The notes under the pieces were generated by a model, which searched no databases, was not told the DNA's origin, and worked only from the letters and a program-made list of their open reading frames with translations. The position numbers were made by a program, and so were the translations under genes. This document shows, piece after piece, positions 1 to 8,446 of a stretch of 20,081 nt of DNA; positions within the stretch are counted from its first letter, which is position 1, and each line of letters begins with the position of its first letter. Origin of the DNA: BRH-c25 sp964574195 (GTDB taxonomy: Bacteria; Bacillota; Clostridia; Lutisporales; Lutisporaceae); the NCBI GenBank assembly GCA_964574195.1, contig CAZNMO010000079.1:1-20081 (forward strand). The letters run 5' to 3'.

Positions 1-1117
1 TTGCTCCAATGCGGAAAATGTTTTGTTGATTTTTATAATCCCAGTAATATTTTTTTGGCATATTAAAATATTCTCTAAGTTCTACTGATGTGATACCAAG
101 TTTTGTGGCGATATAATTAAACTCATCATCAATAGAAGCTGGATCATATGATGGAGCTTTAAGTTTTTCAAGAGCATTTTCTCTAGTCATCTGACCTGTT
201 AGTATCAAGCTTGAAAATTGGACTCTTCTAGTATCAAATCCAAATCGCTCTGGCAGCCAATAACCTTCATAAAATTTTGTAAATCTTGATTCAAAATGTT
301 TTTGAGGATATGGCTTCCAATTATACTCTCTCTCGAGTAAATCCAATGCGTTATCTTTATCAAATGATATATAATTCAGAGGCTTTATTACATTTACGCC
401 TTTAATATATTTAAGATATATTTTATGTCTGAATACAGAACTAAATGGATATGTTTCCATTGTACTTGTTCCATATCTCTTTCTAATATCATTAATTTGT
501 GACATATCAGTCCCGTAATATAACCATTGCATCGGATATTGCACGCATTCAGTGGCAATATTTCCTCCATTCAAGATGTACTTAATATTGTGTTGTTCTG
601 CAAACTTATAAAGTGTTGCAATAAAGGCATGATCTTGAGGAATATCTAAATGAGGAACACCAGATTTGAAGAAAGCTAATTGGAAGTCTTTCATTTCTTC
701 CCAGTTAATAACTTCTGTAAAAAGATCAAGCCCAAGTTTGTCAATCATCACATTTATGTTGTGAACAGCTAACTCTGAATTCCAGCCTCCGTCAACGTGA
801 AAAACTAATGGTTTTAAACCGAATTCTTTAACTGCAAGATGTAGCATATAAGAACTGTCAACACCACCACTTAATCCTAAAATACAGTCAAACTCATTCC
901 CTAAGCCTTTTTGTTTAATTTGTGATACTATTTTTTCTAAGTCTTTTCTACCATTTGCATTTGGATGCCATTTTGGCTTCACAATATTATAGAAATCGTG
1001 ACAATGATCGCAAATCCCTTCTGAATCAAATCGTATGTTAGAATCACTAGTATCCATTACACAATTTGAACATATTTGATAATTGGGATCTGTTCTTTTT
1101 ATTGATTTTTTTTTCAT
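1..1117 (-). CDS. N-acetyl sugar amidotransferase (WbpG/PseA-type), 3' end cut by window edge
   Basis: Reading from the ATG at 1117-1115, the frame stays open for 372 codons to the window edge. Seen: two zinc-type pairs, C16-x2-C19 and C36-x2-C39, then the PP-loop ATP-pyrophosphatase motif SGGVDSS at about residues 83-89, then a long C-terminal part ending in a KKYYWDYKNQ stretch. This is the N-acetyl sugar amidotransferase family (WbpG, PseA), which uses ATP and ammonia to turn an acetamido group into an acetamidino group. Family members end shortly after the YYWDYKNQ region, so probably only 10-20 residues are missing (inference). Some members work with HisH/HisF-like partners to supply ammonia; none is visible, but they could lie beyond the edge. 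The start is 9 bases after the stop of the GT4 gene. Codons 2-4 are a run of nine A. The substrate could be the nonulosonic acid made here, as for PseA, or another 2,3-diacetamido sugar. Confidence 0.88.
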   Translation of the reverse strand, partial: MKKKSIKRTDPNYQICSNCVMDTSDSNIRFDSEGICDHCHDFYNIVKPKWHPNANGRKDLEKIVSQIKQKGLGNEFDCILGLSGGVDSSYMLHLAVKEFGLKPLVFHVDGGWNSELAVHNINVMIDKLGLDLFTEVINWEEMKDFQLAFFKSGVPHLDIPQDHAFIATLYKFAEQHNIKYILNGGNIATECVQYPMQWLYYGTDMSQINDIRKRYGTSTMETYPFSSVFRHKIYLKYIKGVNVIKPLNYISFDKDNALDLLEREYNWKPYPQKHFESRFTKFYEGYWLPERFGFDTRRVQFSSLILTGQMTRENALEKLKAPSYDPASIDDEFNYIATKLGITSVELREYFNMPKKYYWDYKNQQNIFRIGA

Positions 1118-1126
1118 AATCAATTT

Positions 1127-2266
1127 TTAAATGGAATTTTTAAGAATATCATTTATAAATAAGAATGTTTCTTTGGAACATCGTGACCATGAGTATAAAC
1201 TAGATATTTTTTTTGACTTTTTAGAAATGGTCCTTCGTAATTCCGGATTAAGTATTAATTGTCTTATTGCATCTGAAATTGACTCTGGAATTTCTGGATC
1301 AAAATATACACCACCATCAAGTAATAATTCTGGTAAACAACTTCTATCTGAGCAGGCAATTGGTATGCCAGATGACATTGCTTCTAAAAGAGTAATACCA
1401 AATGCTTCACAGCTAGATGCGAATATAAATATATCAGAATTTTCATAATATGCTATGAGATCATTGTTTGGTATAAATTCAATTTGCTCAATAAATTGCC
1501 CATTAGGGTCCGATTTTTTAATCTGATTCTCTAATAAAATTTGTGCCTCCCCACTGCCACCTCCAACTAATTTTAAAGTAATATCAAAGCTTTCATTTCT
1601 TAGTAATTCTACGGCTTTTACTACATTCCATTGATGTTTATAAAGTAAAGTATTTGAGATATATAGACATCTTATATGAGTGTGATTTTTTTTTTGAGAA
1701 AAATCATTAATGGCAATATTATGGAATACTTCACCTACACCATGTGGTATTATTACAGATCTGGAAAGTTCACCACAGGAATTTTGGATAATATTTTGTG
1801 CATAACGTGTTAAAAAAATAACTCCAACAGCTCTTTTAAAAGACAAATTTTGAATCCAGTAAATTAGTTTTAAACGAATTTTTTCTTTTCCCCATTTATA
1901 TTTATTCAAAATATTTGGTTCATACGCGAGTAAATCTTGGCTAAGAACTATTTGAGGAGAATATTGACAAATGCTTGATGCATCGGCTGTAAATAACAAA
2001 CTACATTTGTTAGCAGCTAATTCTTTAGGAAGACAAAATGCTTGCCAGACAAGTTGCTTAAATAAACCACTTTCAAGTTTAGAATCTGAGTGTTTAATTA
2101 GCCATGATTCATTAGGTAGTGTGTCTAACAACTTTTTAAATGACCATATGTGAATTTCTTTAATGTCAAAATCTTGAGGATTAAGGTTAAATAAAATACC
2201 TTGCAAATGAGCATATGCTCCACCTGATCTACAGCGAGACGCATCTATTCCAATTATATATTTCAT
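1127..2266 (-). CDS. GT4-family glycosyltransferase
   Basis: 379 residues, the usual length for a GT-B, family 4 glycosyltransferase acting on the cytoplasmic face of the membrane. Seen: an N-terminal GGAYAHLQGIL stretch near residues 15-25 of the kind that starts these enzymes; a central SNTLLYKHQWNVVKA segment (about 204-218) opening the nucleotide-sugar domain; and the C-terminal E-x7-E signature at E287 and E295 in SSCEAFGITLLEAMSSGIP, followed by a SCLPELL loop. It is likely to be a retaining transferase adding one sugar of the repeat unit; donor and acceptor cannot be read from sequence. Its ATG overlaps the stop of the upstream GT4 gene by four bases, suggesting translational coupling. 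Similarity is confined to the fold-level motifs, so a specific symbol is not justified. Confidence 0.9.
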   Translation of the reverse strand: MKYIIGIDASRCRSGGAYAHLQGILFNLNPQDFDIKEIHIWSFKKLLDTLPNESWLIKHSDSKLESGLFKQLVWQAFCLPKELAANKCSLLFTADASSICQYSPQIVLSQDLLAYEPNILNKYKWGKEKIRLKLIYWIQNLSFKRAVGVIFLTRYAQNIIQNSCGELSRSVIIPHGVGEVFHNIAINDFSQKKNHTHIRCLYISNTLLYKHQWNVVKAVELLRNESFDITLKLVGGGSGEAQILLENQIKKSDPNGQFIEQIEFIPNNDLIAYYENSDIFIFASSCEAFGITLLEAMSSGIPIACSDRSCLPELLLDGGVYFDPEIPESISDAIRQLILNPELRRTISKKSKKISSLYSWSRCSKETFLFINDILKNSI

Positions 2267-3447
2267 TTTTCAATATCCAAGCTATTTGGTGCAATAAAAT
2301 TAATTAATTTTTCACTATTTTTTATATGGTCTAATTGCTCTGAGGCCCAATTAAAGCCATTTAGCCCAATTTTCTCAGCATCAGACTTATGATTATATAC
2401 AAATAAAATTGCATCTAAAATTGAATCTGGACAATCTGGCGTAGCAAAAACAACCTCTGCTTTATCTTTAAAATAATAAGGCAAATCTCCAACCTTCGTA
2501 GTAATAACTGGAATTCCGGTGGAAAAATATTCACCTAATTTAGTAGGGAAACCAGATTCTGCTAACACGCTTGACTTTCTAGGATTTACTAAAACAGAGC
2601 ATTGCCTAATGGTGAATTCAACTTGATCTGTTGAAAGTTTCCCGGTAAATCTTATTCTTGGACTATTTAAATGTTGAATTATAATTTCTCGATTTACTTT
2701 ATCGGATAATTCACCAATGATTATTAGTTCTATATCAGAAATTTCTGTCGGTATTTTTTTGAAAGCTTTAAGTAAATCAATAATACCATTTTCAATTGTT
2801 ATAGTGCCACAATAACCAATTACGAAAGATTTCGATTTTTCAGTTGTGTTAAATTTTTTATTGATTTTAATAAAATGAGGTATTATTAAAATTTTATTTT
2901 GGCTTACGCTATTTTTAATACACAAATTTTTAATGTAGTGACTTAATACAATTATGCCATCAAAATATTTGTCAAAATATTTAAGTTGATAATATTCTAT
3001 AAAATACAATAATTTACGCCAATTAAATAATCCTTCTGATGATTTTGGATAAACCTCAGTGATGATTCTAAAGCACTTAATATTAAATAATTTACACCAA
3101 ATTGTTAATGGAAATACGAAATATGATCTATCTAGTCCATATAAAATGATTGCAGAATCATTAGTTATAAATTTCCTTTTAAATACAAAAAAGGGAATGA
3201 AAAGAATTTGTAGAATTGATTCAATCAATTTTAAAATAAAATTTTCATAAGGCCTTTTAAATAGAAAATTTGAACACTTAATTTGTGTGTCATTATAATT
3301 TGGATATCGCTGTCCCCAGAATCTAATAACTTCTAACTTTACTCCATGTTTATATATACCCAAAGACATTAATCGTACGAAATTTTCTGGAGCTCCATTA
3401 TATGGAAAATCGCTAGTAGTTAATATAGCAAATCGGATTTCTCGCAT
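2263..3447 (-). CDS. GT4-family glycosyltransferase
   Basis: 394 residues with the two-domain GT-B layout. The N-terminal domain begins FAILTTSDFPYNGAPENFVRL, a Gly/Pro loop typical of the family. The C-terminal domain carries GYCGTITIENGIIDLLKAF (about 211-229), LIIIGE (241-246) and the nucleotide-sugar signature in ESGFPTKLGEYFSTGIPVI (297-315), with E297 and E306 near the usual Glu pair. The family transfers hexoses or amino sugars from NDP-sugars with retention. It sits between the Wzy-like gene (3 bases downstream of that stop) and another GT4 gene that it overlaps by four bases. It probably adds one residue of the repeat unit. Donor sugar unknown. No signal peptide; hydrophobic stretches around 75-90 and 108-122 may mediate membrane association. 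Confidence 0.9.
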   Translation of the reverse strand: MREIRFAILTTSDFPYNGAPENFVRLMSLGIYKHGVKLEVIRFWGQRYPNYNDTQIKCSNFLFKRPYENFILKLIESILQILFIPFFVFKRKFITNDSAIILYGLDRSYFVFPLTIWCKLFNIKCFRIITEVYPKSSEGLFNWRKLLYFIEYYQLKYFDKYFDGIIVLSHYIKNLCIKNSVSQNKILIIPHFIKINKKFNTTEKSKSFVIGYCGTITIENGIIDLLKAFKKIPTEISDIELIIIGELSDKVNREIIIQHLNSPRIRFTGKLSTDQVEFTIRQCSVLVNPRKSSVLAESGFPTKLGEYFSTGIPVITTKVGDLPYYFKDKAEVVFATPDCPDSILDAILFVYNHKSDAEKIGLNGFNWASEQLDHIKNSEKLINFIAPNSLDIEK

Positions 3448-3450
3448 AAA

Positions 3451-4674
3451 TTATATAGTTTGTAACTTCCTTTGCTCTATTGAAAGGAATAAAAATCGGC
3501 TAAACATTGCAAGTCCGGTTAAAACTACTGGAGCATAAAAATGATAACCACCAGTATATGACATTTGTATCATTGAATATATTGATATTACTATCCCAAT
3601 ATTATAAATCGGATATTTCTTAGATTTTTGCCAACAATAAATTATATTTTTAATACTTTGAACTAAATAATAAATAAGTAATACAATACCTCCCTTAAAA
3701 ATTAGATTAGAATAACCAATATGCATCATACTAAATCCCGGAGTATTTGGCATATATGACCCAATACCCTTTCCAAAAATCCAATCTGAAATTGAAAACT
3801 GAGATAGTGTATAAATTGTTTCTTCAAATCTGTCGAATTCCTTCAGATTTTCATTAAGCTCAGAAAACCGATCTAAGACAACGCTAAGTGCATTCAAGCT
3901 TATGATAAATATTATAAGTGCTGCAATTATTGAAATTGAAATTAATGAATTCTTTGGAATAAGCCCAGTCAGATTTTGTCTATAAAACAGAATATATAAA
4001 ATTGAGATAAGAATTAATTCAACTAATGATTGCCTTTTTTGATAATAGATCGTAAGAAGTAATGCGATTGAAAGAATAAGTACAATTATTGATAATATTT
4101 GATATTTTTTAAAATATTTATAAAATAATGGTAGTAGTAATAAAAAAAGATAAAGATATGTTAACATGAGTTGCTGGGTCATGTAAATAACATAAGATCT
4201 ATCAGCCCCCCCTGGAAGTAATGTGTTTCCGAATGAATTAAGTGCTTCATTCCTGTCAAAATTGCCTAATCGAATTAATGAAAAATCCATTAATGGCACA
4301 GAATAAGCATAATAAACTATTGGTATAATTATTAAAAAAAAACCAATTTTTTTAATTTGTTTGAATGAAGTGTCTTTCAATAGATAAGCAGAAATAATCA
4401 TGCCAAATGAGCATAAATCTTGAATGAAAATTGGGAAATACTCTTCACCATAATTTTGTAAACCAAACACTAACATTAAAAAAATCCAGAATTTCAGGAA
4501 TGTTATTGAATCTGGAGTTTTTCTCTTATAAAATAGAAAAAGTAATATAAGACCAGTTCCACTCAATAATATTAACCTTGTTAAATGGAAACCAAATATC
4601 CAGATAAACGAACCTATTGTGTTGATAGCTAATAGAAAAATTGGGATGTTCTTATTATTTAGTGAAATTTTCAT
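3451..4674 (-). CDS. wzy: Wzy-like O-antigen/capsule polymerase (integral membrane)
   Basis: 407 residues made mostly of hydrophobic segments, with about ten likely transmembrane helices (for example around 12-28, 33-49, 60-72, 110-124, 170-185, 193-211, 241-263 and two or three after residue 320). A large polar loop lies between about 264 and 320 and contains GKGIGSYMPNTPGFSMMHIGYSNL, the position and character of the large periplasmic loop in Wzy/O-antigen polymerases. These enzymes join lipid-linked repeat units on the periplasmic face. Sequence conservation in this family is poor, so the call rests on topology and on neighbours (Wzx, glycosyltransferases, Wzz). The gene overlaps the 3' end of the upstream gene by 20 bases. 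The coding strand holds a run of seven G at codons 154-157, unusual for such AT-rich DNA. An O-antigen ligase (WaaL) is the main alternative, since the families look alike. Confidence 0.78.
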   Translation of the reverse strand: MKISLNNKNIPIFLLAINTIGSFIWIFGFHLTRLILLSGTGLILLFLFYKRKTPDSITFLKFWIFLMLVFGLQNYGEEYFPIFIQDLCSFGMIISAYLLKDTSFKQIKKIGFFLIIIPIVYYAYSVPLMDFSLIRLGNFDRNEALNSFGNTLLPGGADRSYVIYMTQQLMLTYLYLFLLLLPLFYKYFKKYQILSIIVLILSIALLLTIYYQKRQSLVELILISILYILFYRQNLTGLIPKNSLISISIIAALIIFIISLNALSVVLDRFSELNENLKEFDRFEETIYTLSQFSISDWIFGKGIGSYMPNTPGFSMMHIGYSNLIFKGGIVLLIYYLVQSIKNIIYCWQKSKKYPIYNIGIVISIYSMIQMSYTGGYHFYAPVVLTGLAMFSRFLFLSIEQRKLQTI

Positions 4675-6067
4675 TAAAATTTAATTTAAGTACTTCTCTG
4701 GCAAATTTTTCCGACAATTTCTTATAATCTTTAATTTCAAAAGTTTCCCCAACATACTCAGGTGAAAAATTTCCATCAAAAATGGATTGAGAAAACTGTT
4801 CCCATTCTTTACGAACGTTATCTATTATTACGTGCTTTGGAGTAGACTGATAAAGTATTTTATTAAATAAATTCAATTCTGTGCTTGCGATTGGTTCTTT
4901 AAGAATCATTTTATAAAATGGGGGGTAACCAAATAATAATGAGTTGATACCTAGACAAGCTGCTTCAATGCAAGCTGTTCCTGATATTGAAATGACTTTA
5001 TAAGATCTTCTAATGATATCTCTTGAATTAAGATTGGGATGAGCCCAACGAATTTGATTGAAATTTCCAAATGCAGAGTAAAATTTTTTATCTCGATATC
5101 CAATCATTTTTGGATTCTCTTTTAGAATTAATATATCTCCATATTTTAATGATTGGCAAATTAATCTAACAATTTCGAGCTGACTCTTATACCAGGGAGA
5201 ATAAGCCATTATGCTCATTTCTGGCTCAAACTGTAATGGAAAATAAAATACTTTATGATGAGAAGATAAATATTCTAAATCATATTCATTAATAAAATCT
5301 GTTTGAAACTTAAATCTAAATACATCATATATTCTACTTGGAATAAAATTATTACACTTGGGTTCAAGGTAAGTAAACATATTATTATTTATCTTATAGG
5401 ATTTGAATATACTTTTCAAACGAATTCGTATACTCGAATAATATGATATATTTTTATGCGGTTTCATGTAATGAATTGAATCAAAAGGATTCAAAGTTAA
5501 AGACGATGTGTAATCATCTAATATAGAAGTACATAGGGACTTATCCCGGATTTTTTTAAGAGTGAAAGGATTTTCTAATATTACTTGAGAGCAAAGTGGA
5601 AATCCTATTGGTTGAACAAAAAAATTCTCCCCATTCTTCATAGAATTTATATAAGCACTGATATAGTAAATAAAATGATCGCAACTTAACGCAATCATTT
5701 TACTGTTACTAAGAATTAATTCGCTAAGAACTTCAATATGAGCTTTAATAAATGTGAATTTCTCATAAGAAGGGACTTTAAATCTCTCCATATCATATAT
5801 AAATTCAATTCCATAGCCACAATTATTATTCATCCATTTATCCAATTCTTCAACTTGTAAAGATTCATTAGATTTTTTTATTGAATTTTGTGAAAAATAG
5901 TCAGGTAAATAATATACATCTAGTGCTAATGAATATAATTTAATGTATACACTCTTTTCCATAGTAAACCAACGGAACTTTGATGATTTCTCCGTAGTAC
6001 AAATAATTGACATTAGATTTAAGTAAAAATTTAAATTCCAGTGACGTACGTGAAAAAGGTATTGCAT
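4655..6067 (-). CDS. Capsule-synthesis-type putative glycosyltransferase, candidate nonulosonate transferase
   Basis: 470 residues, no signal peptide. The C-terminal half has features resembling the capsule polysaccharide synthesis family of KpsC/KpsS: a FYFPLQFEPEMSIMAYSPWY stretch (about 273-292, matching the family's hydrophobic-P-L-x-x-x-PE motif), a KENPKM segment, and a late S-x-S-G-T-A-C-I-E-A-x-x-x-G-x-x-x-L-x-F-G loop like the donor-binding loop of GT-B enzymes. KpsC and KpsS are CMP-Kdo transferases. A related protein in a locus that makes a CMP-nonulosonate is therefore a reasonable candidate for the enzyme that transfers that sugar (inference). The N-terminal part (MQYLFHVRHWNLNFYLNLM) looks like a genuine family start, so the first ATG is kept; an internal Met at residue 36 is possible. 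The 60-base gap before it is AT-rich. The 3' end overlaps the Wzy-like gene by 20 bases. Confidence 0.6.
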   Translation of the reverse strand: MQYLFHVRHWNLNFYLNLMSIICTTEKSSKFRWFTMEKSVYIKLYSLALDVYYLPDYFSQNSIKKSNESLQVEELDKWMNNNCGYGIEFIYDMERFKVPSYEKFTFIKAHIEVLSELILSNSKMIALSCDHFIYYISAYINSMKNGENFFVQPIGFPLCSQVILENPFTLKKIRDKSLCTSILDDYTSSLTLNPFDSIHYMKPHKNISYYSSIRIRLKSIFKSYKINNNMFTYLEPKCNNFIPSRIYDVFRFKFQTDFINEYDLEYLSSHHKVFYFPLQFEPEMSIMAYSPWYKSQLEIVRLICQSLKYGDILILKENPKMIGYRDKKFYSAFGNFNQIRWAHPNLNSRDIIRRSYKVISISGTACIEAACLGINSLLFGYPPFYKMILKEPIASTELNLFNKILYQSTPKHVIIDNVRKEWEQFSQSIFDGNFSPEYVGETFEIKDYKKLSEKFAREVLKLNFNENFTK

Positions 6068-6127
6068 ATTATATATAATAAATGGTTCTTAAAAGTTATT
6101 ATTAATGAACTCCTATTTTAAATGAAG

Positions 6128-7375
6128 TTAGTTCTTTGAAATCTGCCAGTAGGTATAAGCAAGCATCAATATACTGTATCCAATAAACAAAATATTTTTA
6201 TACCAGATGAGGCTTTCAATAGACTTAAATTGTAAAATTCCCATAAATGATAATCCATATGTAAATAAAGTAAGTGATATAAGGAAAAGAAAATTCAAAG
6301 AGTTTTTCTTTAGCACACCTAATATTACTGATGGCCCAATATAAATAAATCCAATCCCCCCAATAACTGATATTTTTGCATATTCGATACCTTCAATGTA
6401 ATTCGGTAAGAATTGATTAACTATTGGACTAATAAAAAAATATATAATTAGTATAATTGGAATTATTACAACACAATTAATAATAAGAGTTTTAAAAAAA
6501 ATCGGCTTTAACACATTTTTTTTATCATTTGATTGGCCAAATATGTTTGATGCTTTAGGATAAAAGACAGATGTAAGCGAGTTTGGAATCATCGGTACCA
6601 AAAGTAACACTAACCTGGCTAAATTATAATATCCTAATTCTATCTTTTCAAAATGATTGACAATATAATACTGATCAAATATGAAAAAGATGGAATATAA
6701 ATAGCCGTTAGTAAGTATTGGAAATCCTGTTGTTAATTGCTCTTTTAGAGATTTAAAAGAAAATTTAATACTAATATTTTGTGTTTTACTTATAATACGT
6801 AGTATAAGTGATAATAAATTTTTTAAAGAGTTTTGTATAATTATTCCTATATAACCGCTTAAATAAATAAATATTGATAATGATAAATAAAAAATATTTT
6901 CGACAAATATAATCTTTCCTAATTTTTTAAAGTCTTGTCCTGTTCTAAATAAAGTATCAAAGTATGTGATTAGTGGTTGACAAATAGCAAATGTTCCTAA
7001 AACTAGAATTGCAAGTTTTGTCTCTTTAGTTCCATCATTTATATTTGTAAATAGTAAGCAGATAATCACTGATAAAGAAACCAGTGAAACTATCAATGAA
7101 AAAATGAGTCCGGTGGAAGTTGCTAATTCAATATCTTTATGTCTTCCGGCTCCTTTATAATATGAAAGATTGCGATTAAGTCCATTAAAAACTCCAAACT
7201 GAAGAAACGAAATATATGTGCTCCATAATATTACTGATTGGTATGATCCTAAAAGTTTGGGATCAATATAAGCCATTACAGGAATATTTACAATAAATCC
7301 AATAATAGGAGTAGTATATTGAGAAAATAAATATAAAAGTTCTCCTTTATTTGCCTTAATTGTATTAATTAACAT
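6128..7375 (-). CDS. wzx: Wzx-type polysaccharide flippase (MOP superfamily)
   Basis: 415 residues, overwhelmingly hydrophobic, with about 12 predicted membrane-spanning stretches. Examples: about 14-35, 45-60, 85-110 (SLIVSLVSLSVIICLLF), 120-140, 155-180, 215-235, 248-262 and paired helices from 290 to the end. The N-terminus (ELLYLFSQYTTPIIGFIVNIPV) and the Q-F-G-V-F-N-G-L-N-R cytoplasmic loop near 57-67 are typical of the RfbX/Wzx branch of the MOP exporters. The family moves undecaprenyl-diphosphate-linked repeat units from the cytoplasmic to the periplasmic face. The gene follows the CBS-nucleotidyltransferase gene by 27 bases and precedes the transferase and Wzy-like genes, the usual Wzx/Wzy grouping. 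Substrate specificity cannot be told from sequence. Confidence 0.87.
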   Translation of the reverse strand: MLINTIKANKGELLYLFSQYTTPIIGFIVNIPVMAYIDPKLLGSYQSVILWSTYISFLQFGVFNGLNRNLSYYKGAGRHKDIELATSTGLIFSLIVSLVSLSVIICLLFTNINDGTKETKLAILVLGTFAICQPLITYFDTLFRTGQDFKKLGKIIFVENIFYLSLSIFIYLSGYIGIIIQNSLKNLLSLILRIISKTQNISIKFSFKSLKEQLTTGFPILTNGYLYSIFFIFDQYYIVNHFEKIELGYYNLARLVLLLVPMIPNSLTSVFYPKASNIFGQSNDKKNVLKPIFFKTLIINCVVIIPIILIIYFFISPIVNQFLPNYIEGIEYAKISVIGGIGFIYIGPSVILGVLKKNSLNFLFLISLTLFTYGLSFMGILQFKSIESLIWYKNILFIGYSILMLAYTYWQISKN

Positions 7376-7402
7376 TAATTTTTATTGGAATCATTTATTA
7401 AA

Positions 7403-8446
7403 TTATACGTGTTTTACTAAATCTCTAGCTTTATTAAGATCTTCGTGTTTTCCGATATCAATCCAATATCCTGTTATTGGTGATTTGATTATTTTAAAGT
7501 TCTTAGATATTAGTAATTTTAAAAAATCAGTTGCATTAAAAAATGTAAGATCAGGAATGTATTTAACTAGTTCTTTCTTAAATAAATATATGCCTGCATT
7601 CGTGTAAAAGTCATATATTGGTTTTTCAAAAATATCTTTAATTAATTCCCCTTCAATCTGAAATACACCATAAGGTATACTAAATGAATATGGTACTGTT
7701 GCAACAGCAACATCAGCATTTGATTTGATGAAATCAAGATAAAAATCTTCAAAATTCAGGTTCGTAAAAACATCAGAATTCATTACTAGTATAGTGTCAT
7801 TTATAAATGATGGAATAAGTTTAACAGATCCCAGAGTTCCTAAATAAAATGGTTCAGGTATGCATTTTATATTATGATTATCATATTCTTCTTTTAAGTG
7901 AGCTTCGATAAGTTCTTTCAAATAATTAACTGTAACATTAATATTTTTAATTCCATAAGATAATAAGCTATCCACGGAATAGTCTATTATTGCTTTATCT
8001 CCAATTTTTATTAATGGTTTTGGTAAATGTTCAGTTAGTGGACGTAAGCGTTCCCCCTTTCCACCAGCCATAATAATAGCATCTATTGGTAATATTGATT
8101 TGATTTTGTTTAAATCAAATATATTAATGATTCTTTTATCTCTATCAATGAAAGGAACTGTTTTTATACCAATATTTTTAAGAAATTTAATATATTGAAT
8201 ATCATATAAATTATCTTCGTTCAAGTAATGAAAATTTTTATTAATTACATTATTTATTGAATCTGACTGAAGATATCCTTTAATTAACGCTCTCCTTAGG
8301 TCACCATCTGTTAGGGTGCCTTGTAATACTGAATTTTCATCTACAGCATACAAAGTTAAAGGGCCATCCTTAATTTCATTTAATGCTTTAAGCGCTTCTA
8401 AAATCGTAATATTAGATCTGTAAATATTATTACAAAAGTTATCCAT
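7403..8446 (-). CDS. ptmE: CBS-domain sugar nucleotidyltransferase, PtmE/LegX type
   Basis: 347 residues in two parts. Residues 1 to about 116 hold a CBS-pair region with GTLTDGDLRRAL at 43-54. Residues 122-347 are a sugar-1-phosphate nucleotidyltransferase with A-G-G-x-G-x-R-L-x-P-L-T at 127-138, the K-P pair at 143-144, LGTLGS at 202-207, a metal-binding N-S-D at 223-225 and Y-W-I-D-I-G near the end. This architecture matches PtmE/LegX of the Campylobacter legionaminic acid pathway, which makes GDP-glucosamine from glucosamine-1-phosphate and GTP. The abutting CMP-transferase gene (its stop is directly followed by this ATG) and the nearby NeuB, LegB and LegC genes support that role. The guanylyl specificity is inferred from family and context. 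The CBS domains suggest nucleotide-responsive control of activity. Confidence 0.87.
   Translation of the reverse strand: MDNFCNNIYRSNITILEALKALNEIKDGPLTLYAVDENSVLQGTLTDGDLRRALIKGYLQSDSINNVINKNFHYLNEDNLYDIQYIKFLKNIGIKTVPFIDRDKRIINIFDLNKIKSILPIDAIIMAGGKGERLRPLTEHLPKPLIKIGDKAIIDYSVDSLLSYGIKNINVTVNYLKELIEAHLKEEYDNHNIKCIPEPFYLGTLGSVKLIPSFINDTILVMNSDVFTNLNFEDFYLDFIKSNADVAVATVPYSFSIPYGVFQIEGELIKDIFEKPIYDFYTNAGIYLFKKELVKYIPDLTFFNATDFLKLLISKNFKIIKSPITGYWIDIGKHEDLNKARDLVKHV

Noticed and set aside
1105..1114. Nine-A run in codons 2-4 of the amidotransferase gene as a phase-variation switch
   Set aside because: A and T runs of this length recur across this AT-rich window, including non-coding positions, so there is no specific signal.
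1131..1448. Plus-strand open frames of 60-105 codons (for example 1131-1448, 9231-9446, 14254-14487, 16749-17006, 19854-20066)
   Set aside because: All lie antisense within clear minus-strand genes with recognisable motifs, have no family features of their own and low-complexity translations.
6067..6080. 14-bp perfect palindrome TATTATATATAATA next to the start of the 4655-6067 gene
   Set aside because: Pure A/T in AT-rich DNA, so expected by chance; gives no stable hairpin and has no partner site that I can see.
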